From JALYOK01 sp031419835 (GTDB taxonomy: Bacteria > Pseudomonadota > Gammaproteobacteria > Burkholderiales > JALYOK01), in contig JANOLP010000105.1 of assembly GCA_031419835.1 (NCBI GenBank), forward strand, positions 1 to 27,174: a DNA stretch of 27,174 nt. Direction: 5' to 3'. The notes beneath the pieces are model-generated. The model did no database searches and was not told the DNA's origin. It was given only the letters and a program-made list of their open reading frames with translations. The position numbers and the translations under genes are program-made. Position 1 is the stretch's first letter, and each line of letters begins with the position of its first letter. Shown piece after piece: positions 8,210-17,102 of the stretch.

Positions 8210-8575
8210 TTGAAACTCCATCTCGCCCAAAACGCTAATCAAAATCTCATCACCGGCTACGGCGCAGGCTATATTGCAATTAACGGCCAACGTTACGAGC
8301 AAAATTTGATCGTGACGCCAAGTGAAATAGTAAACGATTGGCTCGTGAAAACTGAGGTTGATGATGCTGCATTAAACATGGTTCTAGGCCTCGCGCCGCA
8401 GATCGTATTAATCGGCACGGGAAAATCGATTCATTTTCCCAAGGCGGCGGTACTGAAAGGATTGATTGCCGCGCGGATTGGCTATGAGATCATGGACACG
8501 CCGGCCGCGTGTCGCACCTACAATATCCTTATTGCAGAAGGACGTAAGGTCGCGGCGGCGTTAATTATTGCCTAG
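8210..8575 (+). CDS. Mth938-like domain protein (DUF498)
   Basis: A 121-residue single-domain protein of the Mth938/DUF498 family, related to the mitochondrial complex I assembly factor NDUFAF3. Typical features are the N-terminal ITGYGAGYIAINGQRYEQNLIVTP, the central PQIVLIGTGKSIHFP, and the C-terminal MDTPAACRTYNILIAEGRKVAAALI. The biochemical role in bacteria is unknown. The only in-frame start giving full length is TTG at 8210; no ATG lies upstream in frame and no clear ribosome binding site is visible. It is divergent from alaC, a pairing often seen in betaproteobacteria, and its 3' end overlaps the convergent GT9 gene by 15 bp. Confidence 0.88.
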   Translation: MKLHLAQNANQNLITGYGAGYIAINGQRYEQNLIVTPSEIVNDWLVKTEVDDAALNMVLGLAPQIVLIGTGKSIHFPKAAVLKGLIAARIGYEIMDTPAACRTYNILIAEGRKVAAALIIA

Positions 8576-9601
8576 TCCGACGTGTTTAACGCCGACTAGT
8601 AATTTCTCAAATCCCCCTATTGCGTCCGCAACCGATATATCCGATACCCTACGGGATTCTGGCTGTAACAGTTCGTAAGGAACGCCCCACGGATGCCAAT
8701 GCGCCGCATCCGAGTCACCAAAAAAACATAAAATGGGCTTAGCCAGGCCCGCCGCAATATGCATTGCACCGCCGTCGCTGCACACGACCAGGTCGGGCGC
8801 GGCCATTTGGTCGATTAGGTCTCGCAACGTTGATGTCGGCGCCGGCAAGACATTGGCATCATTCAACTGATTCAAGATCGCGGTCGCCTTGCCGTCGTCG
8901 CCCGGGTGCTTACGGTTTTGTTCCGATCCGGGCGACCAAAACAGAATTACCCGCGCGTTGTGACGTTCTCGTAGGTATCGAATGAATTCGATAAAATTCT
9001 CAACTGTCCAGCGCTGGGTAGGTTTTCGCGAACTAATGTGAACGCCAACGCACAATTGGCACCGGCTATTTTTTTTCGAATTTTCAGCCCTTGTCTTGTT
9101 TGGATAGATCTTCACTTTGCCGGGAGCTCCTTGGACACCAAGCGTCGACAGTAAATGAAACGTCGCCTCGACTTCGTGAAGCCCCGCGGCGGTTTCCGTG
9201 GGCAAACCTTGACCAAGAATTCGTGAGGCCGAATGATTTGCCATGACATAGCCAATTCCATGCATGGGCCTTATCCAGCGCAGATAACCAACCGCACGCG
9301 GCTGAAATCCAGCTCCGGCAACAATGGCATAGTCAAATCTAATTCGCCGAAGCCTTGCCAGCAAACGAATGCGACTAAATATCGCCGCTGGTACACCGAA
9401 GAGATTTCTTTGATGTTTTAGTTTTTCATAAATATGTACTTCCGAAATATTTGGATTCCCGTGCAGCACGTCCGCGTTATAACTATTCACCAGCGCGTGA
9501 ATCTCAACATTCGGGTTCCAGGCCTTGATCGCTTCGAATACAGGTGTCGTACAGACCAAATCTCCGATATTGTCACGCCGAATAACCAAAATTTTTTTCA
9601 T
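8561..9601 (-). CDS. Glycosyltransferase family 9 (heptosyltransferase-like)
   Basis: A 346-residue GT9 (GT-B fold) enzyme, the family of LPS heptosyltransferases WaaC, WaaF and WaaQ, acting at the cytoplasmic face of the inner membrane. The N-terminal acceptor motif MKKILVIRRDNIGDLVCTTPVF with its GD pair is diagnostic. The C-terminal donor site contains VVCSDGGAMHIAAGLAKPILCFFGDSD, where family members usually have D(S/T)GxxHxAA. It is the distal gene of the LPS array, 86 bp after waaL, and its 3' end overlaps the Mth938-like gene on the other strand. Sugar and linkage cannot be assigned from sequence alone. Confidence 0.85.
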   Translation of the reverse strand: MKKILVIRRDNIGDLVCTTPVFEAIKAWNPNVEIHALVNSYNADVLHGNPNISEVHIYEKLKHQRNLFGVPAAIFSRIRLLARLRRIRFDYAIVAGAGFQPRAVGYLRWIRPMHGIGYVMANHSASRILGQGLPTETAAGLHEVEATFHLLSTLGVQGAPGKVKIYPNKTRAENSKKNSRCQLCVGVHISSRKPTQRWTVENFIEFIRYLRERHNARVILFWSPGSEQNRKHPGDDGKATAILNQLNDANVLPAPTSTLRDLIDQMAAPDLVVCSDGGAMHIAAGLAKPILCFFGDSDAAHWHPWGVPYELLQPESRRVSDISVADAIGGFEKLLVGVKHVGLGNN

Positions 9602-9678
9602 TGAGATGCAACGCGTACTCGAGTTAATTTTCTGCCGCGCCTGCTCGGCGCCGCCTTATCAGCTACGTGGACATGCAA

Positions 9679-9703
9679 AACCAATTACTATTGAGAATTG
9701 GTT
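9679..9703 (-). terminator. A/T-rich stem-loop at the waaL stop
   Basis: Arms AACCAATT and AATTGGTT (8 bp, 9-base loop) overlap the waaL stop codon, and in the transcript the 3' arm runs into TTG. The stem is A/T-rich and the U-run short, so termination would be weak; it may only trim or attenuate readthrough into the last GT9 gene. Confidence 0.25.
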
Positions 9704-10974
9704 ACCGGCGCCGCGTTCTTTATAGTCAGAAGATTCGTCGCTTCAGAAAAAATTTCTTTTCTTTGCAACAAACCCAGATAGATTCCCGCATGCGCAAAGA
9801 ATAGCCATAGGTCTTGACCCACAAAGAACATATCAAAATTGTTTTTTAGAAATACCCCGCTCGCCATCGCGAGGCCCATGATTCCGACGACGGCGATTTC
9901 GTTGTTGGGAGCGCGCCAAGCGCGGAAAAATGGGCGTCCGATTGCTAGATAAATCGCAACCAACAACACCAATCCCGCCAAGCCAAGCTGTTCCATATAG
10001 CTCAGGACAATGTTGTGAGGATGATAGACCTCGGGAAAAAGTTGATGCGCCTCGTACCATTGCCTGTCTGTTTCATGGCCAAATCCTGTGCCGTGCCACA
10101 GGTTATTCATAACCTTATCTATGACTGGGGGATAAATAAGCGCTCGATCTTCAAAACTCCAGAGGTCTCGCTGACGTTCGTTCGCGGCAAGGACGGCAAA
10201 TCCGCCGATGATAGAAATGAGCAATAGCACCCCTACTGCCTGGCGCCAATAAAATGTTCTGGTTCGCATAACCCATAGTGCGCTGCAAATAATGGTCAGC
10301 CACAGCAGGCCCAGCCAAAACGCGCGACTGTGGGTAACGAAACCCGAATAGACCGTTCCCAATAGTGCAACGATGACTATCCCAACGAGCACGGGCTCGT
10401 GCCGAGCGCGCCGGAACGCAAAACCAACCAACAGGGGGATTATCGTGAGCGCGATGGTCGTAAAGTCACCGCGCGGTGGCAAGTATCCCTTACTCCATGG
10501 ACCCCCAATTGGAAATGATACCGTTGCAATGGCGGCAATCAAGATCAAACACGCGCAAGTCGCAACCACCCAAATTCGATAGGCATTCGACTCTCGTGTG
10601 ACGACGAAAAATAGGAAGAATGTCGCTGCTGATTTAACGACTTCTCGTTTGATCGCGTCGAGTGTCGCGACGGGATCATTGGTCCAAAGTAAAGAAGCGC
10701 TAGCAATACCGAGCCAACCTAAGAAAAGCCAGAAAAGCGGAATCTGTTTTTGCTCTGCCCTTGCCCATAAACAAATACTCAGCACAAACGCTACGGAGAA
10801 CGCGGTGTTGCGTAGCGCCGTGACATGCCCAAATGGCAAGACAAACAAATACAACACAGCGGCAAGAACGGCTGCTACTTGCAATTTTGAATTGCCCGAG
10901 AAAATCACTGGCAGTCGAGGAACGATAGACAAAATTTTTGCAACGCTCGACACTACGAAATGTCGCGGCGACAC
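9688..10974 (-). CDS. waaL: O-antigen ligase / Wzy_C family polytopic membrane protein
   Basis: A 428-residue inner-membrane protein with about ten to twelve hydrophobic helices and a large periplasmic loop. It belongs to the Wzy_C/O-antigen ligase family, which joins undecaprenyl-linked O-antigen to lipid A-core or polymerises repeat units. Signature features are the THSRAFWLGL segment, the loop motif GTGFGHETDRQWYE, and YHPHNIVLSYMEQLGLAGL, whose histidines and following helix are the conserved WaaL catalytic region. The gene lies between a GT25 and a GT9, in an array that includes msbA and waaG-like genes, which favours ligase over polymerase. Start is GTG at 10974; no strong ribosome binding site is visible. 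Confidence 0.8.
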   Translation of the reverse strand: MSPRHFVVSSVAKILSIVPRLPVIFSGNSKLQVAAVLAAVLYLFVLPFGHVTALRNTAFSVAFVLSICLWARAEQKQIPLFWLFLGWLGIASASLLWTNDPVATLDAIKREVVKSAATFFLFFVVTRESNAYRIWVVATCACLILIAAIATVSFPIGGPWSKGYLPPRGDFTTIALTIIPLLVGFAFRRARHEPVLVGIVIVALLGTVYSGFVTHSRAFWLGLLWLTIICSALWVMRTRTFYWRQAVGVLLLISIIGGFAVLAANERQRDLWSFEDRALIYPPVIDKVMNNLWHGTGFGHETDRQWYEAHQLFPEVYHPHNIVLSYMEQLGLAGLVLLVAIYLAIGRPFFRAWRAPNNEIAVVGIMGLAMASGVFLKNNFDMFFVGQDLWLFFAHAGIYLGLLQRKEIFSEATNLLTIKNAAPVTNSQ

Positions 10975-11005
10975 GCAAGGTAATTTGTTCTAGTCATAGA
11001 GCAAT

Positions 11006-11830
11006 TCACCAAGTTGAATCACACTTTCTAAGTCGAAGTGTCGGCTTCACAAATATCTGAAAAAGAAATTTTTTATAAACGTACTTTCGTAATAGTCGTT
11101 TCGTCTTCGACCGAAAATCGAGATTGAATCGCTCATTTCCAATCTGCGACGAATTCGCGAGTATCGAAGTACCGACACAATACGGTACCAGCGCGGAGAC
11201 TCTTGCCAATTTTAGCTTTTGTATGTTGCCCCAATCATCCGCGAATGTGTAAATCGGAAAAAGTTCTTTTGCCAATGCGCGTGCGGCCCCGATTGTAATG
11301 ACGTAGGCATGCGCGCCGTATGCCGCATACGGTTTGTACAGATAATGGATCTTGTCTACTTTACGCGGCGACCATGCGGAATATCGACCGACGTGCGTTA
11401 GCAACACGATTTCTGGCTCATTCAGCGCCATCGTAGGAATTAACTGATCCAGCACCTTAAGAAATTGATGCCCAATCAGCGCGTCGTCTTCAAATATGAT
11501 GGCGACGGGAATGTTATGCTCGACGATATAACGACAGGCTTTCAGATGACTCAACAAGCAGCCTATCTCAGGCAGCGTAACGGGTCGCCCAAGATGTTGG
11601 CGTGCGGTTACGTCGTCGTAGCTCGCGGCCAATTCGTCAGGCCCGAATTTTCGAGCATCAATCCCGTCAAGAATGACATAGGGCGGCATACCGGGAAGAT
11701 CAAGCTGGGCATGCATCAACCGTTGCCTGACGTGCGCGCCCGGCAAGGAAATTACGAGGAGTTTCAAATCCAAGCGGGGCTTCGTTTTTTCCACCGCGCG
11801 TTGCGGTTCGTCAATGGTGTCAATTGACAT
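11006..11830 (-). CDS. Glycosyltransferase family 25 (LPS sugar transferase)
   Basis: A 274-residue GT25 (LgtB/Lex1-type) enzyme; characterised relatives transfer galactose or similar sugars onto the LPS core. Visible motifs are the N-terminal LLVISLPGAHVRQRLMHAQL (the family start is usually an INLxxxxxRR-like strand), the substrate loop LTLPEIGCLLSHLKACR (here VTLPEIGC), and the metal-binding IIFEDDA. About 20 extra N-terminal residues precede the first strand. Its ATG lies inside the end of the preceding GT4 gene (11-bp overlap), implying translational coupling to that gene's second reading frame. The donor and linkage are unknown. Confidence 0.85.
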   Translation of the reverse strand: MSIDTIDEPQRAVEKTKPRLDLKLLVISLPGAHVRQRLMHAQLDLPGMPPYVILDGIDARKFGPDELAASYDDVTARQHLGRPVTLPEIGCLLSHLKACRYIVEHNIPVAIIFEDDALIGHQFLKVLDQLIPTMALNEPEIVLLTHVGRYSAWSPRKVDKIHYLYKPYAAYGAHAYVITIGAARALAKELFPIYTFADDWGNIQKLKLARVSALVPYCVGTSILANSSQIGNERFNLDFRSKTKRLLRKYVYKKFLFQIFVKPTLRLRKCDSTW

Positions 11831-13009
11831 CTTTAGTGCCCGTGCCCTCAGCGAAATTTAGCTCAGCAAACGGGCGGATCAGAAGCTTCGCCCTCGATTC
11901 CCAGCTTAGTTCCGCGGCCCGCGCAACAGCCAATTTGCTAACGCTCAGGTACAGATCTGCGTCACTTAGCAATTTGCTTATTTGTTCCGACATTTGGTTT
12001 GCATCACCGGGCACAAAGTATAACGCAGCATTGCCGAGGACGTCACGGAAGGTAAATCGCTCGCGACAACCGGCATGCCAAGAGCAAGAAAATCCAATGC
12101 TTTAACAGGGCAAGTAAGATGGCGATTGAAGAAATCATCTTCCAGTGCAACGATACCGATGCTTGCTGTATCGGCGAGAATTTCGAACATTCTTGCCGGC
12201 GGAAGAAATGGCGTGGCGGAAAGGCGGCTCGCCTTAGCTTCCGTCGAATTTTGCAGACTTTCGGCCTCTTCCGGAGTTCCGCCCAACATGGCCATCCGGA
12301 TATTTTCTTTTGACAGCGCGCCTGCTACCGACAACATTCCAGGAATGCCCTTGGAACGCATTAAATGGCCTATGTATGCGACGACGCGGCGTTTCCGACG
12401 TGTTTCAATCTCGTCCGCTTTCGGCATAGGTAAACTCTTTACGCCCAACGGAGCAACAACCCCATGTAATCCCGGCAACGCCTTTTGGTACAGCTTTAGC
12501 TGATCCGCTGTGATGGCGACGATGCCGTCAATTTGCGGCAGATATTTTCGTTCCAACGCGCCGCGTTTTTGGTCGCCGCGCGAAATGCTTGCGGAATTGC
12601 GCCACGTTTGATCGGCGTAAAGATAATGAGTTTCGAATAAGCAATGGCAGTTTGGTTTCGCGGCAAGACGTGCCAGTTGTGGTAAAAAACGTTGTTCTCG
12701 CGATAAGACCAAGAGTGGCTTAGTGCGCCTCAATTCATTGGCCCTATTTTCAGCGAGCGAAAAGTAGGGGTGCTGAATATTCCACCAATGTCTGCGCAAG
12801 TTTATGCGATGTATATTCAACAACGGGCGCGGCGCTAGCCCATAGAAGTTAACTAGATCGCTATCCGTGTCGCCTGGAGGGCCAACTTCCGGCATGAGCA
12901 GATGGGTTTCGAAACCCGCCTTCGCGAACGACCATGAGTTGTGTACGCCGATATAAGAAATCGCTGCGCTGCTTTTCCAAGATCCGGAATGTACCCATAA
13001 TACTCGCAC
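11820..13009 (-). pseudogene. Glycosyltransferase family 4, interrupted by a frameshift
   Basis: A GT-B glycosyltransferase of about 395 residues is split over two frames. The first frame (GTG at 13009 onward) gives MRVLWVHSGSWKSSAAISYIG through the C-terminal nucleotide-sugar site SIGIVALEDDFFNRHLTCPVKALDFLALGMPVVASDLPSV, then degenerates until a stop at 11978. The second frame continues the expected GT4 ending, DVLGNAALYFVPGDANQMSEQISKLL, to a stop at 11820. The joint is at 12044-12046: the text GTGAC looks like GTGCGCGAC with four bases (or one base) lost. Both parts are well preserved and the downstream GT25 start overlaps the second-frame stop, so the lesion is recent or a sequence error. 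The intact enzyme would add a sugar to the LPS core. Confidence 0.75.
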
Positions 13010-13012
13010 AGG

Positions 13013-14125
13013 CTAGCTCGCTAACGGCGTCATGCCCAGTTGAGCGAGCGCTCTTCTGGCGTGATCGAAGGTGATGGCTTGGATGCAAATGGGGTTGCCG
13101 CATTCGGCCGGCGTACGCCAACAGTGCCTCACCCAATTTAGCTTGCGCTCAAATAACAGATCCTGGTCTCGGCAGGCTATTTCTTTGACCGTTAAGGCAA
13201 CAAATGCGCTGTTTTTCCAGAAGCGTCCGGGTCCCGAAACTTCCGGTGAACCCGGCCCGAACAAGGCCACGGTTGGCGTACCGACAACGCGAGCAAGATG
13301 CGCGATGCCCGTGTCGGGACAAACAAGGAAATTCGCTCGGCGCAGTAGTTGCCAGAACTGAGGAAGATCAAGGGTGCCGGCATAGTGCCGACGGCGTTTG
13401 TTCGGATCAACGACGGTGAGAAGCGCTTCTTCGCCGCGCCCGGAGGTGAGGATCACTTCTAAGCCTAAGTCCTCTGCCCAGGAAATCAGTTTCAGCCAGC
13501 TATCGGGTGGCCACAATTTGTGCGGACTACTCGCGCCAAGGTGAAATACGCAATAAGGAATTTTGGGCTCATCAAAGCTCGCATACCCGGGTTGCGGCCA
13601 TTCCGCAGGCACGTAACCCGCCGGTGACTCACCATCGCACAAACGTGTCGCAATGTCGCCCCATGCTTCGGCCGTCGATGGAAAGCTGACGAACTCGTCG
13701 ATGGGCCAATCTTTATAGGATCGTTTATCGGAAGCAAAAGCGACTATCCAGTTTGAACGCAATGCGCGCGCCATCCATGACCATCGATTGTCGGCTGGAA
13801 TAAGGGCGAGATCAAACGCCGCTTGCTTACCAAGCCATCGATGGCCGGCAAGAGATCGAGGATCGTAAGGCAATACGGTAACGCCATAGGGCTTTTTCTC
13901 GAACAGCGATACATACGCCGGGTTACAAAGCATCGTTATGTCTGCATCAGGATATCGAAGCCGAAGCCGCTTCAACAACGGCGCCAACATGATCGTATCG
14001 CCCAGCAACAAATGTTGCGCGATCAAGATGCGTCGGATGTTTGTCGGACGAACGCGGCCGGGAACGAATAGCCGAGGAACCGCACGTGAGAGTACCCACA
14101 GACGGGCCCAAAACCGGCTAGTCAT
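13013..14125 (-). CDS. Glycosyltransferase family 9 (heptosyltransferase-like)
   Basis: A GT9 enzyme of about 370 residues. Near the N-terminus, IRRILIAQHLLLGDTIMLAPLLKRLR carries the GD acceptor-site motif; the C-terminal donor site reads FLVCPDTGIAHLARVVGTPTVALFGPGSPEVSG, a full D(S/T)GxxHxA motif. An extra C-terminal stretch with several cysteines (CRDQDLLF...VRHCWRTPAECGNPICIQ) resembles the cysteine-bearing tails of some GT9 proteins. I chose ATG 14125, which overlaps the asnB stop by 8 bp; ATG 14143 or TTG 14146 would add six or seven residues. It is three bases before the frameshifted GT4, so the genes are coupled. Confidence 0.87.
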   Translation of the reverse strand: MTSRFWARLWVLSRAVPRLFVPGRVRPTNIRRILIAQHLLLGDTIMLAPLLKRLRLRYPDADITMLCNPAYVSLFEKKPYGVTVLPYDPRSLAGHRWLGKQAAFDLALIPADNRWSWMARALRSNWIVAFASDKRSYKDWPIDEFVSFPSTAEAWGDIATRLCDGESPAGYVPAEWPQPGYASFDEPKIPYCVFHLGASSPHKLWPPDSWLKLISWAEDLGLEVILTSGRGEEALLTVVDPNKRRRHYAGTLDLPQFWQLLRRANFLVCPDTGIAHLARVVGTPTVALFGPGSPEVSGPGRFWKNSAFVALTVKEIACRDQDLLFERKLNWVRHCWRTPAECGNPICIQAITFDHARRALAQLGMTPLAS

Positions 14126-15953
14126 CGCTAGCCTGCGCTGCATCAATTAATTGTCCCAGACTTTCGTCGAGAATTAATAGTTGTAGCAACTGTTCGGCAA
14201 AGTGATTTTCGCCGCGATCATAGCGAGTTACAACTTCGCGAACGACGGTTGCATCCATTTGGCCGTTAGATCGCACCGATAAACGTGAGCCCAGTTCATC
14301 CATATGTTCCGACAAATCGCGACTGAGCCATTGAGAAAGTGGGGGATTAAAACCGCGTTTTTTTCGATTCAATGCGTCCGTCGCTTCGGGTGCCGCGCTT
14401 ACCAGCAATCGTTTCGCCGGATTGGTGAAACGCTCGCGAGTATCGATCCCAAGTATGTGTTGCACGAACACATGGTCAAGCAGTGGCGCCCGCAACTCCA
14501 GGCCGTGCGCCATCGTACATAAATCCGCTTTGCGCAGAATATACTCTGGAAGGTAATTATCGAAATCCAATTGCAGCATTGCTGTAATCGGGTCGCGTGA
14601 CGGGGGCGAATCATAGCGCCAATATATGTTGTCAATTTTTCTTAGGTCTGGCTGAAGCGCCTTCCGTTGCCATGGCGCAAAGCCTGAAAAACGCAGGGCG
14701 TAAGCCTCTTCCCACGACAGCGCGGATTCCGCCTTCAGTTTGTGAAAACGTGAAAGTTGCAATGACCGCGAACCAACGAATGGTGTACGCAGCCCACGCC
14801 GCCAAGCGGAACGCACGTGCTGCCGATAGCGCTTGTAGCCACCGAATAATTCGTCCCCGCCATCGCCGCCCAGCACAACCGTAGCCTGGCGTACGGTCTC
14901 GCGTGCTAAGTACCATGTTGGAATCGCGCTCGGGTCTGCAAACGGTTCATCAAGGTCGCGCACTAGGGTAGAAAAATCTCGTTTGAGATCATGCTCAATC
15001 GGTATGCACTGATTCGGCATCCCCAACTGGCGCGCTAACGCCGCGGCTTCGGCGCTTTCATCGTAAGTGGTGTTCGGGAACCCAGCCGTGAAGGTCTTGA
15101 TATTGCCGTAACCTAGCGTGCTCAAGCGTGCGGCGATGACCGCTGAGTCGACTCCACCGCTGAGAAAAACACCGACAGGGCGATCGGACGCCGTTCGCAG
15201 GCTAATTGCATCGTCTAGCGCTTCGCGCCAATTCCCTTCAAGCGGCTGGGGATACCAGTAGCGTTGCTTCTCGAGCTTAGTAGTATCGATATCCAAACAC
15301 AGTCGGTAGCCGTTTTCCAATCGTTGAATGTTTTTGAATAGGGTTCTTGGGGCCGGAATGTATCGATGCGCCAGATAAGCGTCGATACCTTCTTCTGATA
15401 GCGCTCGTTCCTGTTTTGGCAGGAAGGGTAATACGGACCGCACGGTCGAACCAAAAGCAAATTCGCCGCTTGCCCAATAATAAATTAGCGGCTTAAGGCC
15501 CATACGATCTCGAATCAGGTGCAGCTTTCGCGTTCTGAGGTCCAGAATCACCAGCGCGAACATGCCACGTAGCTTCGGCAAAAGCGCGTCCAGCCCCCAG
15601 GCTTGGTAGGCATTGAGAATAAACTCCGTATCGGAGCGTGTGCGAAACTTAAATCCTTCGTTGGCCAAACGTTGGGCGTCTTTTTCCCAACCATATACTT
15701 CGCCGTTGTAACAAATCCAAATGTCTTTGGCGTCGTTATGCATTGGCTGATCGGCCTCGGGTCGAGGATCGCGAATCGAGAGTCGTGTGTGCAATAGCGC
15801 ATTGTGAGCCGCACCACTTGTCGGGCGAAATTGTTCATTCCAGAGCATCGCGTGTTGCGCATCCGGGCCGCGCCGTTGCAAGGAATGGAACATCTGACGG
15901 ATGATTTCCGGTCCCACTTGGCGATGCGCAAAAAAACCAGCAATTCCGCACAT
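14118..15953 (-). CDS. asnB: Asparagine synthase, glutamine-hydrolysing
   Basis: A 611-residue class II glutamine amidotransferase fused to an ATP-dependent synthetase. The start is fixed by the mature catalytic Cys2: the ATG at 15953 gives MCGIAGFF, one base after the upstream GT4 stop; a longer open frame to 16028 is not used. The glutaminase half has RRGPD near 27, the conserved CYNGEVYG and DRMGLKPLIYY. The synthetase half has the PP-loop VFLSGGVDSAV near residue 265 and GGDGGDELFGGYKRY. All key residues for glutaminase and adenylation are present. Its place among LPS glycosyltransferases suggests it may amidate a sugar carboxylate (for example a uronic acid) or another polysaccharide group rather than make free asparagine, but this is inference. 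Confidence 0.93.
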   Translation of the reverse strand: MCGIAGFFAHRQVGPEIIRQMFHSLQRRGPDAQHAMLWNEQFRPTSGAAHNALLHTRLSIRDPRPEADQPMHNDAKDIWICYNGEVYGWEKDAQRLANEGFKFRTRSDTEFILNAYQAWGLDALLPKLRGMFALVILDLRTRKLHLIRDRMGLKPLIYYWASGEFAFGSTVRSVLPFLPKQERALSEEGIDAYLAHRYIPAPRTLFKNIQRLENGYRLCLDIDTTKLEKQRYWYPQPLEGNWREALDDAISLRTASDRPVGVFLSGGVDSAVIAARLSTLGYGNIKTFTAGFPNTTYDESAEAAALARQLGMPNQCIPIEHDLKRDFSTLVRDLDEPFADPSAIPTWYLARETVRQATVVLGGDGGDELFGGYKRYRQHVRSAWRRGLRTPFVGSRSLQLSRFHKLKAESALSWEEAYALRFSGFAPWQRKALQPDLRKIDNIYWRYDSPPSRDPITAMLQLDFDNYLPEYILRKADLCTMAHGLELRAPLLDHVFVQHILGIDTRERFTNPAKRLLVSAAPEATDALNRKKRGFNPPLSQWLSRDLSEHMDELGSRLSVRSNGQMDATVVREVVTRYDRGENHFAEQLLQLLILDESLGQLIDAAQASDD

Positions 15954-15954
15954 C

Positions 15955-17070
15955 TCAGTTCGCGCTTGCAACTGAATTGAACACGGCTTCCATTCGATTG
16001 AGCATCTGCTCGAGCGAAAATTGTTCACGAGCGTGCTTCAGTCCGGCTGCACCATATTTGGAACGCAATTCGGAGCTCTGAATTAAGTGTTCCATCGCAC
16101 GTTCAAGTGCATTGCTATCGCGCGGAGGAACAATTAATCCGGTGACGTGATCGATCACTGCTTCTGCGATTGAACCGATCGGCGTTGAAATCACTGGCAG
16201 GCCACACGCCATCGCTTGGACAATTGCCTGGGGCACGCCTTCGTCGCCATAGGACGGGAGCACGAACAAGTCGAGCGCATTGAGCCATTCGGGGATGTTC
16301 TGCTGCCGCCCGGCAAAACTCACTTTGGTCTGCAGTCCGAGCTCCGCGATTTTGGCACGCAAGCTTGGCTCGTAAGGCCCATCACCAATCACAATCAGTT
16401 GCCAGTTCTGAAAGCGCGGCGCAATCCGCGCCATTGCTTCAAACAAATAACCATGCCCTTTCCAATCGCGCAAGGTCGCGACGATGCCGATCAGGTTTGC
16501 GGCTACGTCAAGCCCGAGTGACTTTCTGCATTCGGCGCGATCAAGCGGGCGAAATCGCACCAAGTCGATCCCGGTTGGGACCGAAGTCATTAACTCGAGC
16601 CGGTAGCCGTTGTCGCGATGCAGTTGCTGTCGCAGCGCCTCGCCAGCCGTGACGATATGTCGCGTTGCACGCTGATAGAGCCAGCGCGTCGAAGCGGATC
16701 GATTCACAGCGGTCGATACATGTCGAGTACGAACGACAGGCTTCCTAATGGGCATCATAGTAAGGGCAAGCGCGGTAAGCCAACTATCGGTAGAGCTATG
16801 GGTATTGATCACGTCGTAGTCAGCTAAATGTGGGTTCAACCAGCCGCGAATCGAACGCAATCCCTTGAGACTCTTGCGATCAATCGGCAGCGAAACCAGA
16901 TCAAGTCCATCGTTTCTCGCGGCCGCCGTAAGTTCAGCTTCCGGCGGACAAATCAACGTGACCTTGTGGCCTCGTTCTATAAACCCTTTGATTTCGGTGA
17001 GTATACGAATCTCCTGGCCGCCCCAACCCGTAGAAGATTCCGTATGCAGGATACTAAGTTTACGCGTCAC
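15955..17070 (-). CDS. Glycosyltransferase family 4
   Basis: A 371-residue retaining GT4 (GT-B) enzyme. The N-terminal domain opens with ILHTESSTGWGGQEIRIL, where the GG is the usual glycine-rich acceptor loop; DVINTHSSTDSWLT and VPTGIDLVRFRPL mark the interdomain region. The donor domain shows FVLPSYGDEGVPQAIVQAMACGLPVISTPIGSIAEAV, in which the EGVPQAIVQAMA glutamates match the family E-x7-E nucleotide-sugar site. Start is GTG at 17070, 32 bp after msbA, and it ends one base before asnB. It is expected to extend the LPS core or O-chain at the inner membrane; sugar not assignable. Confidence 0.88.
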   Translation of the reverse strand: MTRKLSILHTESSTGWGGQEIRILTEIKGFIERGHKVTLICPPEAELTAAARNDGLDLVSLPIDRKSLKGLRSIRGWLNPHLADYDVINTHSSTDSWLTALALTMMPIRKPVVRTRHVSTAVNRSASTRWLYQRATRHIVTAGEALRQQLHRDNGYRLELMTSVPTGIDLVRFRPLDRAECRKSLGLDVAANLIGIVATLRDWKGHGYLFEAMARIAPRFQNWQLIVIGDGPYEPSLRAKIAELGLQTKVSFAGRQQNIPEWLNALDLFVLPSYGDEGVPQAIVQAMACGLPVISTPIGSIAEAVIDHVTGLIVPPRDSNALERAMEHLIQSSELRSKYGAAGLKHAREQFSLEQMLNRMEAVFNSVASAN

Positions 17071-17102
17071 ACTTCGAAGCTTCAGAATACACCCGAAGTT
17101 CC

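Noticed and set aside
15954..16028. N-terminal extension of asparagine synthase
   Set aside because: The catalytic cysteine must be residue 2 after Met, which sets the start at 15953; the extension overlaps the preceding GT4 gene.
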